Origin: Chamaecyparis obtusa
Taxonomy: Eukaryota > Streptophyta > Pinopsida > Cupressales > Cupressaceae
Direction: 5' to 3'
NCBI GenBank assembly: GCA_027943335.1
Contig: BSBK01005650.1
Span: 874,001 to 938,000, forward strand
Length of the DNA stretch: 64,000 bases
Part shown: positions 10,283-23,046 of the stretch, piece after piece
How the letters are laid out: each line of letters opens with the position of its first letter
Position numbering within the stretch: the first letter of the stretch is position 1
The notes under the pieces: model-generated
Told to the model about the DNA's origin: nothing
The model's database searches: none
What the model saw: the letters and a program-made list of their open reading frames with translations, nothing else
Program-made: the position numbers and the translations under genes

Positions 10283-11295
10283 ATTGTTTCACCCAATGAC
10301 CTGACTTCTTGCACAAGAAGCAAGGAAAGGGAGTCGATTCATATTCAACTTCTTGTATCCATTTATCTAATTTTAAGTTTAAGGTAATGACTTGTGGAAG
10401 ATCGATAGATTTCTGGATGTTCACACAAATCCTAGCATACACTTGTCTAGTCCTAGCCATGGTCATTGGATCTATAGAAAGAAGCTCACCAAAATCTCTA
10501 GCAAGACCAACAAATATATCTTAATGCCAATACTCCAAAGGCAATCCAAGAAGCCGAACCCACACTGGAGCTGCCACAAAGAAGTTATCATTATAGTCTA
10601 GATTAGTTGACCATTTTTGCAGCGACAGAGAAGATTTACCCATCATCCAAGGATCACCACACAACACTTTAGACAGTTCTTCATGGTTAGAGAATTGAAA
10701 TGAAAAAAATCCTTTAGGCATAGCTACAATATCCACCTGACCCTTTAGCCTCCACTTCTTATCTGCAAAGGATCTAACAAGATCAATATTTAGTCTTGGT
10801 CCTATAAACTTTCCAACCAGAGTTGAAGCCATTATTGACACAATGTGGTCAACTAATGAGTTCGGAATGAAAATTCCAAAAGCTCCCTCTTCTAGGTCAG
10901 AAATTATATTCACCTCGGGGAGCGATGATTTCTTGAAAGGTTTAATACAAAATAAACCCGACCATATCCCTTTACCCAAAAGAGAATAAAAACCACTTGA
11001 TCTGCCTCCTTGAGGCAACAAGGGGGAAGTCTTAGTCCCATCATCTGCCTTAAGACTAATGAACTTTTCCATCTCTGATCCCTTGGAGGGATTGAAGTCC
11101 TTGTTGGATGAAGCCAGAAGTGACCCACTAGCCTTTTCCTCATTCCCTGACACTAAATCCGTAGCAATTCCCGCATCCCCTGTCACAGATCCCATAGAAA
11201 ACCCTCCTTCCCCTAGTTTCCCACCCATGCTCAAATTTGAAAAACCCCCTCCCTCTCCTCCTCCTGCTCATTCCCTCATTTTTCTTTTGTTGTAG
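10283..11295 (-). pseudogene. LINE ORF1, N-terminal piece: DUF4283 and zinc knuckle
   Basis: Nucleic-acid-binding first protein of a plant LINE. A start codon at 11232-11234 opens a 237-codon stretch (MSMGGKLGEGGFS). The DUF4283 domain covers about 10540-10830 (LVGKFIGPRLNIDLV, MPKGFFSFQF, DPWMMGKSSLSLQKW, APVWVRLLGLPLEYW). One TAA at about 10520 interrupts an otherwise continuous frame that goes on through DIFVGLARDFG and PFPCFLCKKSGHWVKQ into the insertion boundary. The final Cys of the CCHC knuckle is encoded on the other side of gypsy-1, at about 6668. Sequence up to about 11295 could be 5' UTR. Known family: DUF4283 plus zf-CCHC_4 is typical of plant LINE ORF1. Confidence 0.82.
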
Positions 11296-11941
11296 GTGGA
11301 AATAGTGTACAAGAATTGTTAACAGTGATAGTCTGTGGAATATTTTCTATATTTTATTGGTGAAGTGGAATTAGTGTCCACGAGCTTGGATCATGGTAGA
11401 AGACTTGTAAGTGCAGCTATGTTCATGATAGAAAGGCATTTGGATTAATCTAGAATAGTCACTTTTTTGTAACATACAACATATTTTACTAGCAACCGAC
11501 TATGTTGAGGAAGCGTGTTATTTTTCATTATAAAATGTAATATATGTATTGTAATGTGTGAGATCCATAATGTAAAATTTTTAATAATGCTTGAGAAGGA
11601 ATGTATGCCTTAGCATGGTTGTATGTAATTAAATGATCATTGGAAAATCTTTAGCAAGCTCACCTAATTAGTATTTTTGTATCAGGTATAAATGAAAGTT
11701 GTTTAGTATGTATGGTAAGTAATAATGCAATGGATGGATATGCAAGATAGTGCAGAGCAGAGTAGAGGAATTGTTGAATTGAGTTGTGTAAATCAAAGGA
11801 ACTATTATGGAAAATTAATTTGTAGGTTCATTCATCTCACCCTTTTGGATATGTTATCCTAAAAGATCAATCTATCATCTTTGCTAGAGAATTTGGACAG
11901 TGGGTCTACTTGTTTCCTTTCAACCTTTAACTAATAAGATC
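11296..11941. other. AT-rich spacer, nothing recognised
   Basis: No ORF of note, no LTR end and no terminal repeat seen. It separates the 5' side of the LINE from the truncated copia that follows. It could be the old target DNA or further decayed copia sequence. Confidence 0.4.
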
Positions 11942-12420
11942 ACATATGAAAATCATTATTGGGTTGAAGGTATTAACTATAATTTTTTGAGTGTTGCATA
12001 GTTGAACTGTACTGGTTACCGAGTGGAATTTCATCACAGGAAGGCTAAAATATTTGATGCCACTGGTGAACTAATTAGAAGTGGAGAACAGATAAGAGGT
12101 AATTTGTTCTATCTAGACCTATCTGAGGAGACATGTTTGATTGTACAACTTGATGATATATGGTTATGGAATAAGAGGCTATGTCATGTTAACTTTGACA
12201 ATCTGGTAGATATTAGTAAAAAGAAGAAAGTGAGAGGACTGCCGAGATTGAAGAAACCTAATAATGTAATGTGCAAACAATGTCAGTTGGGTAACATGAC
12301 AAAGTCTAGTTTCAAGAGCAAGACTTTTACTTTTGAAAATGTTTTAGATTTGGTTCATACTAACCTTTGTGGACCTATGGGTGTACAAAGCTATTGTGGT
12401 GCTACATACTTTATTCTATT
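11942..12420 (+). pseudogene. copia-2 GAG-pre-integrase and integrase N-terminus
   Basis: LNCTGYRVEFHHRKAKIFD opens the conserved segment before the zinc domain. WNKRLCHVNFDNL with CKQCQLGNM gives the H-H-C-C zinc signature of copia integrase at about 12170-12300. The first catalytic Asp region reads LVHTNLCGP at about 12350-12375, where HTDLCGP is usual, so the first catalytic residue is replaced by Asn, a G-to-A change. A stop at about 12431 ends this open stretch. Confidence 0.85.
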
Positions 12421-13020
12421 TGTTGATGATTAAGCTAGAATGATGACTATAATGTTTTTAAAAGAAAAATTTGATGCATTTTAGTTATTTAAGTGGTATT
12501 TGGCTAAGGTTGAAAAGGAGATAGGTAGGAACCTGAAGTGTCTGAGATTTGACCGAGGTGGAGAATTCATATCAAATGAGTTCAATCTATTCTGCAATGA
12601 TAGAGGAATCAAGAGACAGATGTCTGCACCTAGAACACCTCCACAGAATGGTATAGAAGAGAGGAGGAATAGATCTATCATGGATTGTGAAAGAACACTA
12701 ATGATTGAGAAGAACGTTGCACAAAAGTATTGGAAAGAAGCTATAAGTACAATTGTTTAGACCTTAAATCTAGTATATATAAAAAAAGGTACAAATGTTA
12801 CACCTTATGAATTATGGCACGAGTATGCACCTAATGTAAAATAGTTTAGAATTTTTGGGAGAAAATAATATATACTAAAAGACAATAGGAATGGAAAGTT
12901 TGATGCTAAAAGTGGTGAGGGCATATTCCTAGGTTATTCCACAAAGAGTAAAGCTTACAAGTGTTTGAAATCTAACACTAACAAAATTGTGGAAAGTGTA
13001 AATATGAAGGTTGATGAATA
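12421..13020 (+). pseudogene. copia-2 integrase core
   Basis: CLRFDRGGEFISNEF (about 12539-12583) keeps the second catalytic Asp, and PPQNGIEERRN (about 12639-12670) keeps the Glu. ANVKxFRIFG and GIFLGYSTKSKAYK follow as the usual C-terminal landmarks. Stops occur at 12431, 12481, 12758 and elsewhere. The upstream Asn substitution makes this integrase inactive irrespective of the stops. Confidence 0.85.
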
Positions 13021-13429
13021 TGCAAATAAAAATGAATAGGAAAGCAAGAGAGAACTAGAAGATTATAGATCTTTTGTCTATATAGAAGAAGGAGAGGAAA
13101 GTGACACACTTTCACCTGATGTAGAGTCTTGAGTAAGCAATGCTGAACATTAGGAAAATAATGCCAACTGATAGGAAATGCCGAGCGATAGGAGGATGCT
13201 GCCAAGCAATCAGAGGCTGAATGTGATAATCTTATTGATGAACCTAAAGAGTAAGGAGAAAAGAAAGCAAAACCTATTTTGGCCCAGTATGTAAGGATAC
13301 ATCACAAGCCTAAACAAATCATTGGAGACAAAGAAATTGGAGTTCTGACCAGAAGCAAGTTAAAGGATCCTACATGTTTATTATGTGAATTCGAGCCTAA
13401 GACAATAAGGGAGGCACTAGAAAATGAAT

Positions 13430-14210
13430 ACTAGATTCAAACCATGATTGAGGAGATAGACCAAATAGAAAAGAATGATACCTGGACTCTAGTGCTGAGA
13501 CCAGAAAAAAAAAAATCATTGGAACAAAATGGGTTTTAAAAAACAAGCTTAATGAACATGGAAAAATCACGAGGAACAAAGCAAGGCTAGTATGAAAGGG
13601 CTATGCACAAGAAGAAGGAATAGACTATGGGGAGACATTTTCCCCTGTAGCAAGATTAGAAGGAGTAAGAACTCTACTTGCATATGCTGCCTACAAAGAT
13701 TTCAAGGTATACCAAATGGATGTCAAGTCTACATTTTTGAATGGTATATTAGAAGAAGTGTGCATTAAACAACCTGAAGGTATTGTTGATCCAAACAAGA
13801 GACACATGGTTTACAAACTAAATAAGGTGTTTTATGGATTAAAGAAAGTCCCCAGAGCATGGTATAAGAGGTTGCACAATTACTTTATACAGATTGGATT
13901 CTCAAGGACAAATGACACCAACAATCTGTATATGAAAGATGAAGAAGGTAAAGGAATCTTGTTAGCTAAGATTTTTGTAGATGATATCATATTTGGTGGA
14001 CAAGATGCCCTGTGTAAGAAATTTTCAAATGAGATGCAAAGTGAATTTGAAATGTCAATGTTTGGGGAGATAAAATTCTTTGTTGGTTTACAAGTATATA
14101 AGATGGAGAAAGGTATTTTCATCACACAGTCTAAATATGTCAAAGAAATATTGAAAACCTTTGGTATGGAGGATTCAAGGCTAGTAAGTACTTCCATGGC
14201 TACCAAATAG
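13430..14210 (+). pseudogene. copia-2 reverse transcriptase
   Basis: RT of the copia polyprotein. The N-terminal part has MIEEIDQIEKNDTW and the KLNEHGKITRNKARL region, with a frameshift at the A-run at about 13505-13515. The 164-codon open stretch 13716-14210 has [27 protein letters not shown] and the catalytic [10 protein letters not shown], so the active site is intact. [16 protein letters not shown] and [14 protein letters not shown] lie toward the end. It is useful as an intact outgroup to show what the RT of copia-3 looked like before that element was split. Confidence 0.88.
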
Positions 14211-14927
14211 AAATAGTCTAAAAATGATGATGTTGTTGAAGTAAACCAAACTTTGTATATGTCCATGATTGGAAAACTACAATATGTTGTTCACAACAGA
14301 CCAGATATTGCTCTAGCAGTTGGAATTGTGGCAAGATTCTCTACCAATCCTAAGGAAACTCATATGATGGCTTTAAAGATGATAATGAGATATTTGAAAG
14401 GGGTTGCAGATTATGGACTGTACTATAAGAATCATGAAAGATTTGAACTAAGAGTCTATACTGATGCAGATTAGGTAGGAAATGTGGATGATATAAAGAG
14501 TACTAGTGGTGGAGCTTTCTTTCTTGGACATAGATTAGTTTCCTAGACAAGCAAGAAACAAAATTGCATTTCCCAATCTACAACTGAAGCCAAGTATGTA
14601 GCTACTACAGTAAACTATTTAAACTTGATATGGATTAAGCAATTGTTGATAGACATGAAAGAAGAGATCACTGAACTAGTTGTCATCTACTATGACAAAA
14701 CAAGTGCTATCAATATATCAAAGAACCTAGTGATGCACACAAAGACTAAACATATTACCATCAAGTATCATTACTTGAGGGAATTGGTACAAGATAAAGA
14801 GGTCAAAATGGAATATGTGAATACAAAGGAACAACTAGCAGACATATTCACCAAAGCCTTACCCAAGGAAGCTCATGAATATCTAAGAGGAAAATTAGGG
14901 GTTCTTCCCCTCACTGAGGTTGCCTAG
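14211..14927 (+). pseudogene. copia-2 RNase H
   Basis: LYMSMIGKLQYVVHNRPDIA opens the connection region. RNase H catalytic landmarks follow: YTDAD (about 14458-14472), STTEAKYVATT (about 14578-14610) and YYDKTSAINISKN (about 14690-14730), where CDN is usual. The polyprotein ends with IFTKALPKEAHEYLRGKLG and a stop at 14925-14927. Two TAGs, at about 14473 and 14545, break the frame. Confidence 0.85.
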
Positions 14928-15402
14928 TCAAGCTAGGAGAATTGCATCAAATGTGCTGCAAAGAGTATCTGACAAATTGATGTAGAAAAGGTCACACTTT
15001 AGGATCAGCCTAGAGTTGTGAAAAAGTACAACAAAGATAATAATCAGTCATAAGAAAAGATGATAGAGGGAGAAATATTGTTACTGGACTAACAAGATGA
15101 CATCTACATTTGAGAGATGCATGTTCTAGTTGCTTCTTTGGCATTATTGTCAAAGAGGGAGATGAGTAAGATGAAAACACATGGTGAGATTTCATGGAAG
15201 ATAAAGTAAGAGGGAGAGATTCAGAGGAAAGGAACACAAAAAAGATTCAGTAGAAGTTACTGTGTAGATGGTCAAGCAAGTGAGGCTAAGTGATTCAGAA
15301 TCAGAATGAAGCTAAAGATATTAAAAATGTTTCAGATGCAAAGACAAGTTTTGGATTGGTTTGTGAATCATGTGTTATTCATATGGTGTTGCCATCAATG
15401 CC
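14928..15402 (+). other. copia-2 3' untranslated region
   Basis: Noncoding stretch between the pol stop and the polypurine tract, with several GAGGGAGA patches. No extra ORF is seen. Confidence 0.5.
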
Positions 15403-15414
15403 AAAGAGGGAGAT
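15403..15414 (+). other. Polypurine tract of copia-2
   Basis: AAAGAGGGAGAT directly before the LTR TGTTGG. Copia-3 has AAAGGGGGAGAT at the equivalent place. Confidence 0.82.
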
Positions 15415-16898
15415 TGTTGGAAACTGCAATTGAAGCAATTGTTGTATTGTCATTGATGTCAAACCTGAATTGGTAAGACTGTTGCTATCTAAGAAAGTAA
15501 TATATCTATTTGATTGTTGAGAAGGATTAGGGAAAGGGTGATAACAATAGCACCTAAGGAAAGGTTGAGTTATCTTGATACTTCAATGGGTACTTGATTA
15601 TGTGGCACAATGACAAGATAATGTATTGTTTATCTAAGTGAGAAGCAAGACTAAACAAGTCAGCTTAACCAAGTAGAAGTGAAGAAATCTAATTTAAGCC
15701 GAGTGATGTTAGTGTGGACCAAGCCAATATATGCCGAGTAAATTTAGTGTTGAATGAACATCAGTTTATTGTCAAGGAAGACAACATTATCCAAGGGAAA
15801 CAGTTTTGAGTGATGACTGAGCTATGCAGTGATGACCAAGGAGTTGAACATAGTATTGACCGAACGTTAGTAATTTAAATTTGAGGAAGAATTCAGATCC
15901 CTAGCTAACATGTTTGAATTCTTGGATTATGTAAATCATGTTGACTTTATTTATTGAATGTATGGAGCATTTAATGCATAGTAAACCATTTTATTGTGAT
16001 TCCATAAAGAGATTATACATGTTTCTAGAAGGATGGATGAAGAACATAATGTTGGAAGGATTTGATGAATCTAACCTAAACCTAAGATCTACGAAGGAGA
16101 TTAAGCGGAAAAAGATGGATCTACCTATCGAAGAGGTATTAAGGAAACCTATGTGTGAGGTTGAAGTAGTATGCTAGAGTTGTTTTTGTTATTGACTGAA
16201 TAAGCAGAAAAGGTTGAAGGAGAAGGAGTTTTGATTGCTTGAAGGGATTTCTAAGCAGATTAGTGATGGAGATGGAAATGGATCTCATTCAGTAAGCTAG
16301 CATATATATGTAAGAATTGGATTTATTATTTGCAAAGTGAGTTGTATGTTTTCAGATCAAACACCGCTATTACTTTCTAACCATAGTATCAGTTTAAATC
16401 CTTTAATCAAGGTTGACCTAAAAGTCATTGTATAAATCCTTTAATCAAGGTTGCAATCTAATGGAATGTACTTAAGTCCTCTAACAAGGCACACTCCTAA
16501 CAGGGTGGTTGAAATCTTTTAACAGGGTCACACCTAGCAGTGTGTTTGTAAACCTTTGACAGGGTTGGCTTTTCACAGAGCTCACTTCAGAAGAGTGAAA
16601 ATATCAGTAACATGTTACAAAGTGGTTTTTCCCAAATTAGGTTTCCACGATAAATCCTGGTGTCAATACTTGTGTGAATGTTTTGGTTTGAAGATTTTTA
16701 TGTTTTGCAAGTTAAATACTGTTGGATAGTGGATTGCACTATTATATGTTTCTGGTATACATTTTATAATGATTGAGTAGCTATTGGTTGTTAGATCTGA
16801 GTTGTTTAAGTGTTTAAAAGTTTAATTTATACATCTGGACTTGAGAACAATTGATTCACCCCCCCTCTCTGTTGTTCTAAATCATATTAACATTAACA
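15415..16898 (+). repeat. 3' LTR of copia-2
   Basis: About 1.48 kb starting TGTTGGAAACTGC and ending ATTAACA. The distal third (about 16390-16570) contains repeated short motifs of the form TCCTTTAA-CAAGGTT and CTAACAAGG, as do the LTRs of copia-3, which also end shortly after a C/T-rich TTCACCCCCCC block. No partner LTR is in the window, so the right boundary is inferred from the family pattern. Confidence 0.75.
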
Positions 16899-18370
16899 AG
16901 GGTTAAAGGTCTCCCAAAAGGGATCTTGTTGTGGTTTGGTTTCACAACACACACCCCTGTTTGGCTACTTGGCCAAGGGCCCCCCCATATTTTTGCTTAT
17001 TTTTTCCCTCTGGACCTTTTGGTTTGCTATTTTATCCCCTTCTTTAGAGTTTTTCCTAGAAAAACCCCTTCTTTGAAGAAAGTTTCTAAGTATTTCACAC
17101 TTTTGCAGTTTCAAACTTCTTTGGTTTTTCGGACCTTCGAAAGTTCAAAATACTGAAACCCTCTGCATACCTTTAGAGTTTTTAAGTCCTTTTGGACTTT
17201 TGCAATTTTAGACTTCCTTAGGTACCTCAACCTTTGAAACCCCACAACCCCGAACCTTCAAAAGATTGAAACTCCGTGCATTCACTACCAAGGTTACCTT
17301 TTAGGCTTTTGATATCTAACACCGTGAAGCCCAATGGTGAAGTCAATCAAGTCAGAGGGTTGTAAAAGTGATCAAAGCATTCATTTTCTTCATTTTGCGA
17401 TGTGTTATTTTCAAGTGTTTGATTAAGTGTTTTTGCAGAATGATTTTTTTTCAAGGTTTTTGTGAACGTTTTCATTCATTTGCCTCCGTGTTGACTAACA
17501 TTCCATGCTTCACCACACCACACTTGATTCTTGTTGCAATTTATCATCTTTAGCTTCTTTTTAGGTTAGGTTTTTTATTTTTGATTCTTTATTTTGTTTT
17601 TTAGGTAGGGTTTTGGGTTTTTTGGTTTTCTTCCTTTGTTATTAGTTTAGAGTTTTTGTTTTTTTAGTTCACCTCACTCTTAGGTTAGGGTTTTTCTCAT
17701 TTTTTTAGGGTTTTCACTCTTTCAAGTGTGTTTTCCCTATCGTCATCTCATTCCCCAGTTCTTTGTAAATCCTCTAAGTCAAAAGTGTCGACCTTTTGAT
17801 GTTTCGACATTTTATCCTCTGAAAGGTTCTAGCATCCCTGGTACTCCACATACCTCCAAGTTAAAGCCTCCAAAGTTTCAACCTTTCGATGTTTTTGCCT
17901 ATCAGCCTCTGAAATTAAGAGTCATCTTCACTGCTCTGCAGTGTTCATAAGGTCCCAAATCCAAGTCGGGCTTTTGGCTTTTTGTCCTTTCAGCCTCACC
18001 TTATTTCAAGAAAACTTGAAAGTCTGATTATCCGCAACATCAAGGAAAGATAGGCAAGCTATCTTTTTGCCTTCTCTGACTTTCAACCTTTGATAAACTG
18101 AGACTATCTTTGAACTCTATAACATTGAAAGTCCTTCAATGCTGTAATTTGGACCTTTCGCCCTTTCGAATTTTTAGAGGCCGGTGATTTCTTCGGTCTT
18201 CGCAACTTCAAAACAACAAAAATGGTTTTTAAGAATTCCTTTTTTGGTTTCCATTTTTTGGGTTTAATTTTTTGGGATCTCTTACACATTATTACTTGAT
18301 TCTTATTGGCTTTAAGTAAGGTTTTACTGACTAATTGCATATTTTCTTACAAAATGCACGGCCATAAAAG
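16899..18370 (+). other. T-rich leader before a long decayed ORF
   Basis: About 1.5 kb with strong strand asymmetry (T far more than A) and repeated CCTTT(C/T)GATGTTT and TTTTTAGGGTTTT patches. No coding frame. It probably belongs with the ORF that follows, as a promoter/5' UTR or LTR, but I could not find a matching copy at the 3' side. Confidence 0.4.
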
Positions 18371-21300
18371 ATGGCCTCACCAGCCATGAAGTTCTTATTC
18401 AAAGGATACCATGGTCCTTCAAAGGTTATAAATTTACATAGTGACATCACATATATTGATATAGGGAATGTAGACTAGAACAAATTCAGGTGTGCCAACC
18501 AAAAGTGAAGGTCAGATGACTGCACTTCTTTGGTATTTTCAAGCTTGGTCAATGCTTTGGCACATCCAGTACCAATCTTGTCTTCATATTTGATCATAAA
18601 CCTCGCAAAACACTATGTTCCTGATGAGAGGGTGGTGAAGAAAAAAAGAGGAGACATAGTTCTTGACCTCAGGCCAAACAAAATTGAAGATGTCTTCCAC
18701 TTACCAAAAGAGATTGATAAGTTCTATGCTTTCTTCATTGATAAGGGGCGGCAATGGTTCAACAATAATACTCAGCTGGATTATGAAATTTTTAACAAGG
18801 AGTACTTGGTGCACCCCCTACCAAAAAAAAAGGCTAGAAATAATAGACACGAGGAGGGGATATTTGAAAGATGACATTCATGCTGCAATAACCTTGATAA
18901 GAAGATTATACGGTCTCTCCCAATTTGTCCAACTTGATTCTTGGATGATCTTTTTGATTAAAAGGATTAAGGGAAGAAGACCTAGATCTGGTTGGGCCAC
19001 TATCATAAGTGATAACCAGGCTAAATAGTTAGTTGATCAAAGTAAAGAATGATCCCCATTTCTACATAACTTCATACATTGTCTATCTACTTTCTGCAAG
19101 GGAAAAGTACCTGGGTTTGATTAATAGAGGAGCTATACACCAACCTAATGCATGGCCATTTACTATATACCACAAGGTTGAGAGAAAAGAGAAACTGAGT
19201 GAAGATAGCACATAATACATGATAGTTAATGATGTTTTTTTATTCACAATCATTCGATCAATTAATGGAGATTACACGAAAATAATTTCAAAAGAAGTTG
19301 CTACTAAAGTAAAGGCCTTAGGAGCCTTCTATATCTAGTTCAAGACCTTCACCTACATCAGAGTGGAAGGAAACACCCTAACCCAGAAAAAGTTTCTAAG
19401 ATATCCATCTGATAGCATAATTGTTTTGGAGATTGCAAGGCAACTCTCTGATGCTAATGATCACATAAAGCACAAGAATAAACACTATTGGGAGTTTCCC
19501 ATTTCCATTGCCCTGTATTCACTTCAAGACATGAAGGTGTGAAAATCTCTGGCTTTTGAATGTGATGACTGCCCCTTGCAAAATTTCAATTTGATCAAAA
19601 CTAAGTTTGACCCCATCGACACTTACAACCACATCATGGGAAGGCTCTATGCTCATGAACTACATTTTGAAGATCATTGGATGAACTACATAGATGATTA
19701 TGAGGTCAAAATTTGAGACTATTTCTGAATGTCTCTTGAACTTTCCCAAGATTCCATACTCCTCCACATCCCACCAAAAGTATGGGAGGCAAATACTGAA
19801 GATGTTTTCTACCCTTTGTATAATGATGATAAGATATATACAAGGGCCATATTAAATGTTGAAATAGAAAAATAAGAAAATGATGACATAGAATTCAAGG
19901 TGAGGCACATGATGAAAACTACCAAAGAGTGGATTAAATGACCATTCAAGATGGATCCTATGCCAATGAAGCAACAACATGGCCCACCTTCTAAGGGGGT
20001 AAAAGGAAAGGAGATAAGGTATTGATAGACAGGTTTAAAGGGGTAGCACCTCAAAATCCAGAAACTATTTATAGGCATGATCGACCAACCATTTATGGTT
20101 TGAACCCAAAGGAAAAGCCACCCAGAAGGAGAATGAAAGGGAGCATTCCTACACCTACTACTCAATCCTTTGATGTCCATGGTCAAAAATTTTCCTCCAA
20201 AAGGTCTTTAACAATAAAAGTCATAGGACCCAAGACCCTCAAGGTGGAGAAGGAAAAAGTATACAAGAGGAAGAGGTCATCTAGATCCCCTCAATTGGAA
20301 ACTGTACAAGAGGAAGAGGAGAAAGTAGAAGAAGAAGAAGATGAAGTGCCCTTGGATTAGAGAACAAGGTAAGGGACAACCTCTAAGATGAGGAGAGTTC
20401 AAGAAGAGAACCTTTCAACTAATACTACCACAAGAGTATAGGACAAGGAAATGGATCCCTAGGACTCCCTTGGCCCTGATGAATTATATATTTATAATTT
20501 TGAGGACCTCCCTAGGTTTACGAATCAAGTGTCAGAAAAACCTATTCCAACCGAAGAGACAAATTTTGAGGAGAAGTTTTCATTCTCTTTTGATCCTCCT
20601 CCATCCTACTTTACTGCTCCTTTTGAATAAACACTGGAAGAGTCGTCCACTGAGAAGGACCCAGAGCCAAATGAGTTTGAAAAGGATCATGCACAATACT
20701 TCCTAAAATGACAAATAGAGGAGCTAAACCAAGCAAAACCTTCACATTAAGTCCTACAAAATGATAGTGAAGTTGATCCATTTTATGTACCACCTCCCAT
20801 TCCTAGTCCTCCATCAACTTTCCCTACTCCTCCAACTCTTATTCCACCTTCTACTCCTACTCCTCCACCTTCTGATCTTTTATTATCTTTTGAGATGACT
20901 ACCAAAGATGTAGAGGAACAAAAAAGTCCAAAAAAATTGAAAAGGGAAGAGGGACCTCCTCCTCATGAGGACATTCCAAAGGAAGAACATGAAGATAATT
21001 CAAAATAGAGAGAAGCTTTGGAGGTGGATGAGGATTTTAGAGAGGTAGAAGCCTAAGTGAAAAAGGAGATAACCTCTATTTTGACTACTCTATATGATCC
21101 AATCCCTACATTTTCCAAGCCCACCTATTTCACAAAAGAGATATAACCAAGGAAAAAGGGTATACAGTGAGAAAGAGGACATTAACATGGTTGTTCTAGG
21201 TAAGAGCTTCTATCCAGGAGAATCCAAAACCTAGACAAGATCAATTTCATATGTCACTCGAGATCATAGGGGTTAGTGGAAGGCACATGCAATAGTACCA

Positions 21301-22248
21301 ATAATTAGTGCTAGCATGGCATAAATAAATCCTGATGACTACACTTTTGATGAGGTTGATTTAGGTGAACCTACAAGGGAAGGGAGTAAGATGTTGGCTA
21401 AAATTGGTTTGAAACATGCCTTAGGATTTATGGACAAGGATGAAGAGAAAATAAAGGTACTAACAAAACAAAATGAAGCCATGAAGAGGTTCATTCTTAA
21501 AACAATAGGTTCCATTGACCTAAATAATCTAGAAGCCTCATTATAGGTTTTCTTAGAGAAGAGAACCACACCTGAATTGCCAACAGATGTTCCACATTCT
21601 TTTATTTAGGCATGCTCAAACTGGAAGGCATATTTTGAAGAGGTTAGGAAGGTCACTATCTGAACCATTTTGAGACCATTTTGAGGTATTCTTCAAGAGG
21701 AGGGATTAGATATGCAGATTGAGAAATAGAAAAAGGTTTGTAGAGAACTTAAAATAATAAGGAACCTCCAAGTTTTGGTGAATATTTATGAGGTAACAAA
21801 GATAGATAATTTTGAAACATGGATTTAGGACATAGCTCGAGCCCTAAAACTTTATCAGAAGTGTTTAAATAAAATAAGAAAGAAGTAGGAAGAAGTAATG
21901 TCTTGGGTCAAGGAAATATATAAATCCTTTGAGGGGATTGACCTTGATCTTTATGATGATGGATATAACCACATGATGTATCCAATAAAGAGCATAGTAC
22001 AATAATTTGTGGGAATTTTGGCTAGTGTAAAAATAAAAGAAAACCTCCAACAACTCTTTTACCAAAAGGAGGATATGCAGAGAATGTTGGGTCATGAGGA
22101 GGAGGTTAAATGTTTTTCTAAAGAGTTGGTCTCCCTTAGGGAGAAGCAACAACTCCTTGATAAAATTCAAATGGTGGAATTTGAAGAAGTATAATAGATA
22201 GTGGAAAGACTGCAAAGACCTCATCTTGAAATCCTTCCAAGTGATTAA
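18371..22248 (+). pseudogene. Very long decayed ORF of unknown family
   Basis: From MASPAMKFLFKGY at 18371 a protein-like frame can be followed for about 3.9 kb through two or more frameshifts and many stops. Clearest stretches are 18530-18874 (LAHPVPILSSYLIINLAKHY, then GDIVLDLRPNKIEDVFHLPK), 18845-19020 (TRRGYLKDDIHAAITLIRRL), 19033-19215 (YITSYIVYLLSAREKYLGL), and 19230-19870 in the same style. After about 19980 it turns into a charged, Pro-rich low-complexity region, and 22009-22194 is a Glu/Lys/Leu coiled-coil-like tail. I do not recognise a characterised domain. A purine stretch, GCAGTGGGGAAAATT, lies after its end at about 22278. It could be the sole ORF of a non-autonomous retroelement or a decayed host-derived gene. 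Confidence 0.55.
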
Positions 22249-23041
22249 GTGTTCATTTTTGGGACTTAGTCAAATTTTTGCAGTGGGGAAAATTTTGACA
22301 CTTAGCCATTTTTCAGTTCATATTTTCAACCTTTCGGACTCTGAAAGTCTAAAAATTTAGGAGTCATAAGGTTTTTTACTTAGTCATTTTTTCAAGCTAT
22401 CTTTTTTGGAGTTGGGGTTGAGGTCTGAAATTCTCGTGCCATTTCAACATAGAGATATTTTGCATAAAGGGTTTGTTCCAGATCAGATTGCACACATGTT
22501 TGGGGTCATTTTTTCTTGACTAGAGGATATCAATCAGTTGCACTCATGAAGAGGATAAAAAAAGAAGATTCTAATGAAGAACTCCAATTTCCAAAAAATA
22601 CTCTATTCCAAGATCAATAGAACTCTAGCTCTGATCTCTAGTTTACCCGACAGATTGTGCTTGATTTTCTTCTTGTAAATATAATGCATGTGGACTGAAT
22701 CTATGCAGGGTTGTTTAGAACTTGCCTAGGAGTAGTTTTATTTCAGTTAGCTTTAGATTTTAAGTTATTTCTAGTTTGTTCTGTAGTTGAAACCCTAGCT
22801 ATGAATTTTTTTTTTTTCAAAAAGTGAAGTGCTATTAAAGGCATCAGAATAATATAATAAGGGTCAAATTTTCTTTGCAATACAACTATCTACAATTGGT
22901 GCTGTAATCATGTTGTGAAAATTTCTACTATCTTTGTGAACTTCTTGAATGTGTGATCACTCATTCATTTATTTCAAAGAGAGAATTGATTTTGTTTTGA
23001 ATTACATCTACAATTACATAATTTTGGTGGTTATCATTGCT
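22249..23041. other. AT-rich DNA after the unknown ORF
   Basis: Noncoding, with a run of T at about 22806-22819. It ends at the copia-3 target site; the same sequence resumes at 39879. Confidence 0.4.
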
Positions 23042-23046
23042 ACATC

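Larger units (their letters stand above)
11942..16898 (+). mobile_element. 5'-truncated Ty1/copia element (copia-2)
   Basis: The plus-strand copia polyprotein starts within the protease/GAG-pre-integrase region (YNFLSVA at about 11975) and runs through integrase, RT and RNase H. It ends with a polypurine tract and a single LTR (15415-16898). No 5' LTR, primer site, gag or protease active site is present upstream. It has many stops. Its pol resembles copia-3, sharing MDVKSx[13 protein letters not shown] and the IFTKAL-type ending, so the two belong to related lineages. Confidence 0.88.

Noticed and set aside
17570..17720. Telomere-like TTTAGGG patches
   Set aside because: Only isolated imperfect copies in a T-rich leader, not a tandem array.
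21865..22224. 119-codon minus-strand ORF
   Set aside because: Shadow of the Lys/Glu-rich coiled-coil tail of the plus-strand unknown ORF.
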